Shown in pieces: positions 1 through 5,666 of a stretch of 6,802 bases of DNA (the first letter of the stretch is position 1; every line of letters begins with the position of its first letter). Source of the DNA: an uncultured Desulfobacterales bacterium. Lineage in GTDB: Bacteria > Desulfobacterota > Desulfobacteria > Desulfobacterales > UBA11574. The stretch is from positions 1-6,802 of the forward strand of contig CALANC010000240.1 in the NCBI GenBank assembly GCA_937925895.1, in the 5' to 3' direction. Under the pieces are notes generated by a model. That model saw only the letters and a program-made list of their open reading frames with translations. It was not told the origin of the DNA and made no database searches. A program made the translations under genes and the position numbers.

Positions 1-170
1 ATTTAAAACAGGTTGGAGATATTGTGAGCAAGGGAGAGCAAGTTGTTATTCTTGAGGCGATGAAGATGGAAAATGCCCTTTCAACTCCTGTGGATGGTGC
101 TGTCAAGGCGATTAATTTTTCTGCGGGAGATTCAGTAGCCAAAGACAGTGTGTTATGTGTCATTGGCTAG
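1..170 (+). CDS. Biotinyl (biotin carboxyl carrier) domain, C-terminal end of a biotin-dependent carboxylase/carboxyltransferase subunit (5' partial)
   Basis: The open frame enters from the left edge (first full codon at 3) and ends at TAG 168-170, giving 55 residues. The biotin-attachment motif EAMKMEN is plain to see; the lysine that would carry biotin is encoded at 63-65. The flanking residues fit the biotinyl-lipoyl fold: a GDIVSKGEQVVILEAM strand-turn before the lysine, then PVDGAV, then AGDSVAKDSVLCVIG at the end. Biotin on this lysine carries CO2 between a carboxylase or decarboxylase site and an acceptor site. The parent could be a methylmalonyl-CoA carboxyltransferase or decarboxylase carrier, a pyruvate carboxylase B subunit, an oxaloacetate decarboxylase alpha subunit or an acyl-CoA carboxylase carrier; the fragment cannot decide. 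The neighbouring sucCD favours a propionyl/methylmalonyl/succinyl-CoA or anaplerotic role, which is inference. Confidence 0.9.
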   Translation, partial: LKQVGDIVSKGEQVVILEAMKMENALSTPVDGAVKAINFSAGDSVAKDSVLCVIG

Positions 171-235
171 CCCGCATTTCTCATGAAGAATTTTAACAAT
201 AACCGCTCAGACTCGTGAGAAATCCGGGCGCTAGC
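166..235. repeat. Imperfect inverted repeat across the stop codon of the biotinyl gene
   Basis: The left arm (166-183, GCTAGCCCGCATTTCTCA) and right arm (216-235) are reverse complements apart from one mismatched base and a two-base insertion, with a 32-nt loop. A G-U pair could lengthen the stem inward in RNA. The left arm contains the TAG stop of the upstream gene. No T-run follows the right arm, so it is not a classic intrinsic terminator. It could be an mRNA-stabilising hairpin, a Rho-related 3' end or a copy of a dispersed palindromic element. No second copy was seen in this window. Confidence 0.6.
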
Positions 236-270
236 GCAGAAATTAAATTAAACAAGGGAGAATTGGGATC

Positions 271-1434
271 ATGAAGATCCACGAATATCAGGCAAAAGAA
301 TTATTCAAAAAATTCAACATTCCTGTTCCTGATGGTAGTGTTGCCTTTACCCCTGAAGAAGCCGGTAAAATTACCGAGGACTTGGATCAGTTGCCCGTGG
401 TAATAAAAGCCCAGATTCATGCAGGAGGCCGGGGCAAAGGCGGTGGGGTAAAGCTTGCAAAATCAATGAGTGAAGTAAAAAAAACCGCAGGTGATATCAT
501 CGGAATGAACCTGATTACTCACCAGACAGGGCCTGAAGGAAAGATAGTCAAAAAAGTACTGGTGGAGCAGGGCCTCGATATTGCCAAAGAACTTTACTTG
601 AGCATTATTCCGGACAGGGCTACCGCCAAAATTGTTATTATGGCCAGTGAGGCCGGCGGGATGGATATCGAAGAAGTGGCTGCCGCGACTCCGGAAAAGA
701 TCATCAAGGTTTACATTGATCCGCTTATGGGCATCCAGCCGTACCATTCCAGACAGGTTGCTTTTGGGTTGCAGATGCCCCCTCAGACCATGAAATTATT
801 TGTTGCCATGCTGTCAAATCTTTACCGGCTGTTTATTGATTATGACTGCTCGTTGGTGGAGATAAATCCACTTGTTATTACAGCTGAAGATACGGTAATT
901 GCCTTGGATGCTAAGATTGATTTTGATGACAATGCCCTATACCGTCACAAAGATATCATTGAGTACCGCGATATTGATGAGGAGGATCCGCTGGAAGTAG
1001 AAGCGTCAAAGTTTCATCTCAACTACATAAAGCTTGAGGGTAATGTGGGGAACATGGTCAATGGAGCAGGCTTGGCCATGGCGACCATGGATATCATCAA
1101 ACTTGCCGGAGCCGAACCGGCCAACTTTCTGGATGTGGGTGGCGGTGCAAGTGCGGAAATGGTCGAGAATGGATTCAGGATCATGCTGAGCGATGAAAAT
1201 GTACAAGGAATTCTGATTAACATATTTGGCGGGATATTGCGCTGTGACATTTTAGCTGAGGGTGTTGTCAAGGCAGCCGAGAAGATAGGAATAAGCGTTC
1301 CCGTTGTGGTAAGGATGGAAGGCACGAATGTCGGAGAGGGTCGAAAAATCCTGGCCGACTCGGGCCTGAACCTGATTACCGCAGTAGACATGAAGGATGC
1401 GGCGCAGAAAGTTGCCCAGGCAGTCGCCGGCTGA
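271..1434 (+). CDS. sucC: Succinyl-CoA synthetase (succinate-CoA ligase), beta subunit
   Basis: SucC pairs with SucD to interconvert succinyl-CoA plus ADP (or GDP) and phosphate with succinate, CoA and ATP (or GTP), in the cytoplasm. The 387 residues match the usual family length of about 388. The N-terminal ATP-grasp domain has the start MKIHEYQAKELF and the nucleotide-binding stretch AGGRGKGGGVK (51-61). The Mg-binding residues N199 (in EINPLVIT) and D213 (in ALDAKI) fall at the same numbers as in E. coli. The C-terminal ligase domain shows NGAGLAMATMD (N264 on), DVGGGA (288-293) and NIFGGILRCD (317-326). GGGAG at 256-260 serves as a Shine-Dalgarno site and supports the ATG at 271. The related malate-CoA ligase subunit MtkA is a less likely alternative. 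Nucleotide preference cannot be read by eye. An unusual 185-nt gap separates it from sucD. Confidence 0.97.
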   Translation: MKIHEYQAKELFKKFNIPVPDGSVAFTPEEAGKITEDLDQLPVVIKAQIHAGGRGKGGGVKLAKSMSEVKKTAGDIIGMNLITHQTGPEGKIVKKVLVEQGLDIAKELYLSIIPDRATAKIVIMASEAGGMDIEEVAAATPEKIIKVYIDPLMGIQPYHSRQVAFGLQMPPQTMKLFVAMLSNLYRLFIDYDCSLVEINPLVITAEDTVIALDAKIDFDDNALYRHKDIIEYRDIDEEDPLEVEASKFHLNYIKLEGNVGNMVNGAGLAMATMDIIKLAGAEPANFLDVGGGASAEMVENGFRIMLSDENVQGILINIFGGILRCDILAEGVVKAAEKIGISVPVVVRMEGTNVGEGRKILADSGLNLITAVDMKDAAQKVAQAVAG

Positions 1435-1526
1435 CGAATGAATGAAGTCGGAAATATTTGACCTTATAAAATTTCATTCAGGCCATGCAATTTTCTTCAA
1501 GGCGATATGAAACTCGCTTTGGCAGT

Positions 1527-1556
1527 ATAAGCTGAGAGAAGAACTTATCAGCATAT
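1527..1556 (+). other. Possible hairpin in the long sucC-sucD gap
   Basis: The gap 1435-1619 has no convincing gene. Inside it, ATAAGCTGA (1527-1535) can pair with TCAGCATAT (1548-1556) with one mismatch (A1530/A1553) across a 12-nt loop. A competing pairing, ATAAG (1527-1531) with CTTAT (1544-1548), is also possible. A weaker GAATGAA/TTCATTC pair (1440-1446 with 1473-1479) lies nearer sucC. No T-run follows these arms, so a terminator is not supported. A processing or mRNA-stability element is conceivable. Confidence 0.3.
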
Positions 1557-1619
1557 CACCTTTCAGAAAAAAGCATGCCCTTCTCCATGAACGATTACTA
1601 AAAACTTGAGGAATGAAGA

Positions 1620-2492
1620 ATGAGCATATTCGTTGACAGTAATACGCGGCTGTTGGTTCAAGGAATTACCGGCAAGGAAGGACAATTTCACACGCAGCAG
1701 TGTGTGGCATACGGCACAAACGTGGTAGCCGGTGTCACCCCGGGTAAAGGCGGGCAAAAAATGGACGATATTCCGGTATTTAATACGGTAAAAGAAGCCG
1801 TAAAGCAGACCGGTGCCAATTGCAGCATGATTTTTGTTCCGCCCGCATTTGCAGCCGATGCCGTCATGGAAGCAGCCGACGCCGAAGTCGAACTCATTGT
1901 TGCCATTACGGAAGGCGTTCCGGTTATGGATATGATGAAAGTAAAAAATTTTATTGCAAGCTCTCCGTCCCGTCTCATAGGACCCAATTGTCCGGGGATT
2001 ATAACGCCAGGTCAGTGCAAAGTCGGTATTATGCCTGGACCGATTCACAAACCGGGCGGACCGATTGGTGTTGTTTCACGTTCAGGCACCCTTACATATG
2101 AGGTGGTTCACCAGCTGACCTTACGAGGAATCGGTCAAACCACTTGCATGGGTATCGGCGGAGACCCCATAAACGGCACCAATTTTATCGATTGTCTGGA
2201 CGCCTTTGAAAAGGATCCCGAGACCGAAGGGATCGTTATGGTTGGGGAAATCGGCGGAACTGCCGAAGAAGAAGCGGCGGAATTTATAAAAAAGAACGTG
2301 TCCAAACCGATGGTCGGTTTTATTGCCGGCCTGACGGCTCCCCCCGGACGACGAATGGGGCATGCCGGTGCGATTATCAGCGGCAGCAGTGGAACAGCTC
2401 AAGGCAAAATTGATGCCATGAAGTCCTGTGGAATTCACATGTGTGAGAATCTCGGAAGCTTTGGGGACTTATGTGCAGAGGTTTTTCATTAA
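1620..2492 (+). CDS. sucD: Succinyl-CoA synthetase (succinate-CoA ligase), alpha subunit
   Basis: This is the CoA-binding and phosphohistidine-carrying partner of SucC, 290 residues against about 289 in E. coli. The N-terminal Rossmann-type CoA-binding domain is visible as [14 protein letters not shown] (11-24) and GVTPGKGG (38-45), followed by TEGVP (97-101). The ligase domain has [11 protein letters not shown] (121-131), SRSGTLTYE (153-161), GIGGDP (178-183) and GEIGG (209-213). E210 corresponds to the active-site Glu208 of E. coli. The catalytic histidine that is transiently phosphorylated is H248 in GHAGAI (E. coli His246). GAGGA at 1608-1612 lies 7 nt before the ATG and fixes the start. 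hypA starts 18 nt after the stop, so sucD is probably cotranscribed with hypAB. Confidence 0.97.
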   Translation: MSIFVDSNTRLLVQGITGKEGQFHTQQCVAYGTNVVAGVTPGKGGQKMDDIPVFNTVKEAVKQTGANCSMIFVPPAFAADAVMEAADAEVELIVAITEGVPVMDMMKVKNFIASSPSRLIGPNCPGIITPGQCKVGIMPGPIHKPGGPIGVVSRSGTLTYEVVHQLTLRGIGQTTCMGIGGDPINGTNFIDCLDAFEKDPETEGIVMVGEIGGTAEEEAAEFIKKNVSKPMVGFIAGLTAPPGRRMGHAGAIISGSSGTAQGKIDAMKSCGIHMCENLGSFGDLCAEVFH

Positions 2493-2510
2493 TTTTTATA
2501 TGGGGATCTC

Positions 2511-2867
2511 ATGCATGAAATGGGTATTGCAATGCAGATTGTTGAAATTTCCACTGCTTCAATACCTGCTGATTTGATGGGTGCTCAGGTTGAAAAGGTT
2601 AATGTGAAAATAGGCAAACTGTCTGCAGTGGTGCCCGAAAGCCTTCGTTTTTGTTTTCAAATTGTCTCGCAAGATACGCCTCTTTGTAATGCCAGTCTAA
2701 TTATCGAAGAAATTCCAATCGTCATAAAATGTCTCGACTGTAATATCGAGTGGACAATCGATGAACCGATCTTTTCCTGTCAGAAGTGCAACGGCGGTGC
2801 AGTCGATATCGTTTCAGGCCGGGAACTTGACATAAGTTCAATCGAAATTGCCGAAAGGGATGAATAA
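2511..2867 (+). CDS. hypA: Hydrogenase nickel-insertion metallochaperone HypA
   Basis: HypA delivers nickel to the large subunit of [NiFe] hydrogenase together with the GTPase HypB, in the cytoplasm. The 118-residue length is typical. The N-terminus MHEMGIAM contains the MHE nickel-binding start: the amino terminus and His2 bind Ni, so the ATG at 2511 is the only start that keeps it. A GGGGA Shine-Dalgarno site lies just upstream (about 2502-2506). The zinc-binding loop has two CxxC pairs, C74/C77 and C90/C93. It sits 18 nt after sucD and its end overlaps or abuts hypB. HypA paralogues can also serve other nickel enzymes; the hypB neighbour favours hydrogenase maturation. The substrate hydrogenase is not in this window. 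Confidence 0.96.
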   Translation: MHEMGIAMQIVEISTASIPADLMGAQVEKVNVKIGKLSAVVPESLRFCFQIVSQDTPLCNASLIIEEIPIVIKCLDCNIEWTIDEPIFSCQKCNGGAVDIVSGRELDISSIEIAERDE

Positions 2868-3570
2868 GCGGCATATGGTTACGGGGAATAATAAAACCAG
2901 CACCAGGGAAATTAAAATCGTCAGGAAGGTTCTTGACGTTAATGAAACCATTGCGGCGCAAAACCGCAAAACATTTGCGGGAAAAAATGTTTTTGTCCTA
3001 AATGTTATGAGTTCGCCGGGCTCGGGCAAAACAGCCACCCTCGAAAAGACACTGTCACGGATAATGCCGGAAATAAGAACTGCTGTAATTGTCGGGGACG
3101 TCTGCACCTCAAATGATGCTGACCGGCTGGCCGTTTCAGGCGCACCCGTTGTTCAGGTCAACACCGATGCCTTTGGAGGTGACTGCCACCTGGCCGCCCA
3201 TGTTATTAAAACTGCGGTCGGCAACTTTGAATTGGAAGAAATTGATTTCCTCATCGTGGAAAACTTGGGGAATTTGGTTTGTCCGGCTGAGTTTGATATC
3301 GGCGAAGACTTACGAGTGGTCGTTCTAAGCGTTACGGAAGGAGAAGATAAACCAATCAAATATCCCTTAATGTTTCGTGTATGTGATGCGGCCTTGTTGA
3401 ACAAAATAGATTTGCTCCCCTATCTCGATTATGACAAAAAAGAGACCCTAAAAAATATCCGTCAGGTCAATCCCAACATGCCGGTATTTGAAATCTCGGC
3501 AAAAACGGAAGAAGGCTTTGAGTTTTGGATAGATTGGTTGAAGCAAAATATTAAAAAGAAAATTAAATAG
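2860..3570 (+). CDS. hypB: Hydrogenase nickel-incorporation GTPase HypB
   Basis: HypB is a SIMIBI-class GTPase that binds nickel and, with HypA, loads it into the [NiFe] hydrogenase precursor. From this start there are 236 residues. Visible motifs are the P-loop MSSPGSGKT (50-58), GDVCTSNDADR, the metal-site Cys-His pair in GGDCHLAAH, the second metal-site Cys in ENLGNLVCPAEFD, the guanine-specificity motif NKID, and a closing ISAKTEEGF typical of these GTPases. The N-terminus lacks the histidine-rich nickel-storage stretch found in some HypB proteins. The start is uncertain. ATG 2860 overlaps the hypA stop (ATGAATAA) and suggests translational coupling, but its AAAGGG abuts the codon. ATG 2875 gives 231 residues, with AGGG about 15 nt upstream. 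TTG 2848 is open but has no ribosome-binding site. All three keep every motif. Confidence 0.95.
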   Translation: MNKRHMVTGNNKTSTREIKIVRKVLDVNETIAAQNRKTFAGKNVFVLNVMSSPGSGKTATLEKTLSRIMPEIRTAVIVGDVCTSNDADRLAVSGAPVVQVNTDAFGGDCHLAAHVIKTAVGNFELEEIDFLIVENLGNLVCPAEFDIGEDLRVVVLSVTEGEDKPIKYPLMFRVCDAALLNKIDLLPYLDYDKKETLKNIRQVNPNMPVFEISAKTEEGFEFWIDWLKQNIKKKIK

Positions 3571-3658
3571 ATAAAAATATTATCCAGCCGATCTGTTGTA
3601 GATTGCGAAATTAGGGTGCGTAAATTGAGCAACCTGCTGCCACATAATGAATTCAGTG

Positions 3659-3687
3659 TTGACAAATATTGTTTATTCCTATATGCA
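3659..3687 (+). promoter_or_regulatory. Possible sigma70-type promoter for the Hdr-like block
   Basis: TTGACA at 3659-3664 is a perfect -35 hexamer. TATGCA lies 17 nt downstream at 3682-3687, a weak -10, and the overlapping TATATG (3680-3685) is an alternative with a 15-nt spacer. The spacer is rich in A and T. Starting here would give a leader of roughly 225 nt containing the inverted repeat at 3838-3872. This is pattern matching only. Confidence 0.3.
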
Positions 3688-3837
3688 CCTTGTCTATAAG
3701 TGGAAAACCTTTTATCAAGTATTGAACTGAGCTTGATTTTGGTTATCCCCATCCTTTTCAAACTACCCCTCTTAAACGATTCAACATAAAACTTAGACGC
3801 TGGCGAATGCAGAAACACTCTAAAATGGTCATGCCCA

Positions 3838-3872
3838 TCTCCCAATAGGATCTTTTCCGTGCTATTGGGAGA
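3838..3872. promoter_or_regulatory. Perfect 11-bp inverted repeat upstream of the Hdr-like block
   Basis: TCTCCCAATAG (3838-3848) and CTATTGGGAGA (3862-3872) are exact reverse complements with a 13-nt spacer (3849-3861). The repeat ends 48 nt before the ATG at 3921. No T-run follows, so a simple terminator is unlikely. It could be a dimeric regulator's operator (half-site centres 24 bp apart) or a hairpin in the 5' leader. The bound factor, if any, cannot be named. Confidence 0.6.
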
Positions 3873-3920
3873 AGAACCGGTTAAAGAAGCAAACTCATCC
3901 TAAGATCGGGACGGAAAGCC

Positions 3921-5612
3921 ATGGTTTTTTCACTCACCTTATACATTTCGCTCATCATTTTCGGACTTGGTCTCTTTTATCGAGTCTGGACTTGGTTCAG
4001 GATTGGGATCGGCCCCGAGACGGCGAATTTTTCAGTTTCGGATCGAACGGCCGCAGCATTCAAGGCCGTAGTCACTACCGTTTTCAGCCGTAAACTCTTC
4101 GTTTTATTGAAAGTTCTGGTGGCTGACGTTATTCTTCAGGTTCGGTTTCTGCGAGAAGATTTCCTGCGCTGGCTGATGCACGCACTGATCTTTTTCGGCT
4201 TCATGCTGCTTCTCCTGATGCATGCCTTGGACAACTTCATTTCCGAACCCCTTTTCGCCGATTACTACGCGACCATCAATCCGTTTATGTTCTTAAGAAA
4301 CTTCTTCGGAGCAATGGTGGTTTTGGGGGTGGCCATTGCCATTTACCGGCGAGTGACCATCAAGGGGCTCAGGTTGACGACCAAGGGCGTAGACATTTAC
4401 GCCATCTTCATTCTTGCGGTGATCATGATTTCCGGTGTGTTTCTTGAAGGAGCGAAAATTTCGTCCTACACCGAGTACCAGATCATGGTGGAAGACTACG
4501 CCGAACTGGAGGAAGAAGAGGAGATCAAAGCGCTTGAAAGTTACTGGGTGCAAAACTACGGTACGGTCTCTCCCAATGTTAAGGGGCCCTTTGATGCAGA
4601 GGTTTTGGAAATGGGTCAGGAGCTTCACGAGGCCAGTTGTCTCGACTGTCATTCTCCGCCTCAATGGGCCTTCATGGGTTATGCGTTTGCTAAGGTTACC
4701 AACCCCATCGCTTTGGCCCTTGACAGTGTAGGAACCTCCACCATTTTGTGGTATATTCACTTTTTGGCCTGTTTTGTGGGGTTGGCCTATCTGCCTTTCA
4801 GTAAATTCTTTCATATTTTCTCCACACCGGTCCATCTCATGGTAAATGCAGTTGGCGACCATGATAGAGCCGAACCGGTCAACGTCGCCACCCGGCGGGC
4901 AATAGAACTGGATGCCTGCACCCACTGTGGTTCGTGCAGTATCCACTGTTCCGTAGCCCCGGTTTTCAGCAAAATTCCCAATGCAAACATACTTCCTTCC
5001 GAAAAACTCATAGCTCTTAAAGCATTTTCCACCAACAAACAGTTATCGTCGGAAAAACTTCACGCCATTCAGGAAGGAAGCTTTGTCTGCACCAGTTGTT
5101 ACCGGTGCACCACGGTCTGTCCGGTGGGGATTGATCTGCAGGATCTGTGGCTGGCATCAAGAAAAGATTTGACAGCCAAAGGGTTTCCGGAACCTCAGGC
5201 CTGGGCCAGGGAGACAGGCGCTTCTGAGGTGGCGACCATTATCAAGGACATAAAAGATCATAAAACTTGTCACTTTCCCGGCGGCCACTCAATGGTCAAA
5301 CAGTTAAACCTCTCGGATCAGGCCAGCACCTTTTCCGGCTGTTTCAAGTGCGCAACATGTACCGTTGAATGTCCGGTCGTGGCCAATTACCAGAATCCAT
5401 CCGAAGCCCTGGACTTGATGCCCCACCAAATCATGCACGCTTTAGGCCTGGGACTTAAAGAGATGGTGTTAGGTTCTCGGATGGTCTGGGATTGCCTTGG
5501 CTGTTATCTATGCCAGGAAAAATGCCCCATGGATGTCAAGGTTACCGACGTTTTATATGAACTGAAAAATATTGCCTATGAAAGGTTAAGAACAGCGGCG
5601 TTGCCTGCATAG
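3921..5612 (+). CDS. Membrane-bound cytochrome b / c-type heme / four-cluster iron-sulfur protein (NarI-like domain fused to ferredoxin and HdrC-like modules)
   Basis: This 563-residue protein probably carries electrons between the membrane or periplasm and a cytosolic Hdr core. Five membrane helices are visible at about 1-26, 84-107, 122-143, 157-176 and 274-300. Charges fit an N-out, C-in NarI topology: loops 1-2 and 3-4 are basic, and loops 2-3 and 4-5 acidic. H87, H101 (helix 2), H280 and H298 (helix 5, 18 apart as in NarI) are likely ligands for two b hemes. Loop 4-5 contains a c-type heme motif C240-L-D-C243-H244. Cytosolic clusters follow: C333/336/339/343 and C390/393/396/400, then an HdrC-like module with C474/477/480/484 and C525/528/531/535. 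GGA at 3913-3915 supports the start. QmoC has HdrC and membrane parts in the opposite order. Domain calls are firm; the electron partners are inferred. Confidence 0.9.
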   Translation: MVFSLTLYISLIIFGLGLFYRVWTWFRIGIGPETANFSVSDRTAAAFKAVVTTVFSRKLFVLLKVLVADVILQVRFLREDFLRWLMHALIFFGFMLLLLMHALDNFISEPLFADYYATINPFMFLRNFFGAMVVLGVAIAIYRRVTIKGLRLTTKGVDIYAIFILAVIMISGVFLEGAKISSYTEYQIMVEDYAELEEEEEIKALESYWVQNYGTVSPNVKGPFDAEVLEMGQELHEASCLDCHSPPQWAFMGYAFAKVTNPIALALDSVGTSTILWYIHFLACFVGLAYLPFSKFFHIFSTPVHLMVNAVGDHDRAEPVNVATRRAIELDACTHCGSCSIHCSVAPVFSKIPNANILPSEKLIALKAFSTNKQLSSEKLHAIQEGSFVCTSCYRCTTVCPVGIDLQDLWLASRKDLTAKGFPEPQAWARETGASEVATIIKDIKDHKTCHFPGGHSMVKQLNLSDQASTFSGCFKCATCTVECPVVANYQNPSEALDLMPHQIMHALGLGLKEMVLGSRMVWDCLGCYLCQEKCPMDVKVTDVLYELKNIAYERLRTAALPA

Positions 5613-5635
5613 CAAGCAAAAAGCTTTCGATGGAA

Positions 5636-5651
5636 CACCGGTTGACCGGTG
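5636..5651 (+). other. Short GC-rich hairpin just before the hdrB-like ribosome-binding site
   Basis: CACCGG (5636-5641) and CCGGTG (5646-5651) form a perfect 6-bp stem with a TTGA loop. It lies in the 54-nt gap between the membrane protein and the HdrB-like gene, four bases before the GGAG Shine-Dalgarno site (5656-5659). With no T-run it is not a terminator. It could set relative subunit amounts through mRNA processing or translation, but this is inference and a chance match is possible. Confidence 0.4.
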
Positions 5652-5666
5652 GAATGGAGATATTTA

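Larger units (their letters stand above)
3571..3920. other. 350-nt non-coding region between hypB and the Hdr-like block
   Basis: No convincing gene was seen here on either strand. It is richer in A and T than the genes around it. It holds a possible sigma70-type promoter (3659-3687), a second TATAAG box at 3695-3700, and a perfect 11-bp inverted repeat (3838-3872) about 48 nt before the next start codon. No hairpin plus T-run terminator was found after hypB. Its length and contents suggest that the redox genes downstream have their own transcription start, which is inference. A 27-codon ATG frame at 3647-3730 and an open antisense frame reaching 3845 are present but unsupported. Confidence 0.6.

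Noticed and set aside
1023..1391. Open antisense frames inside sucC, sucD, the membrane protein and the HdrB-like gene
   Set aside because: They sit wholly within well-supported genes, show no recognisable protein family, and are expected by-products of the coding sequence on the other strand.
1519..1534. TTGGCAGTATAAGCTG as a sigma54 promoter ahead of sucD
   Set aside because: The GG and GC elements are 8 bases apart, not the required 10, and the -12 region does not match TTGC.
271..2492. Reading the pair as malate-CoA ligase (mtkA/mtkB) instead of sucCD
   Set aside because: The lengths and conserved residues (N199, D213 and N264 in beta; H248 in alpha) match SucCD closely. No serine-cycle genes are nearby. 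A substrate change cannot be strictly excluded by eye.
3647..3730. A 27-codon ATG frame on the + strand in the hypB-hdr gap, starting MNSVLTNIVY
   Set aside because: There is no ribosome-binding site, it overlaps the possible promoter, and nothing in the peptide is recognisable. It is most likely chance.
5649..5666. GTG at 5649 as start of the HdrB-like gene
   Set aside because: It lies inside the CACCGG/CCGGTG hairpin and lacks an upstream ribosome-binding site. ATG 5667 has GGAG at 7-nt spacing and gives the normal family N-terminus.
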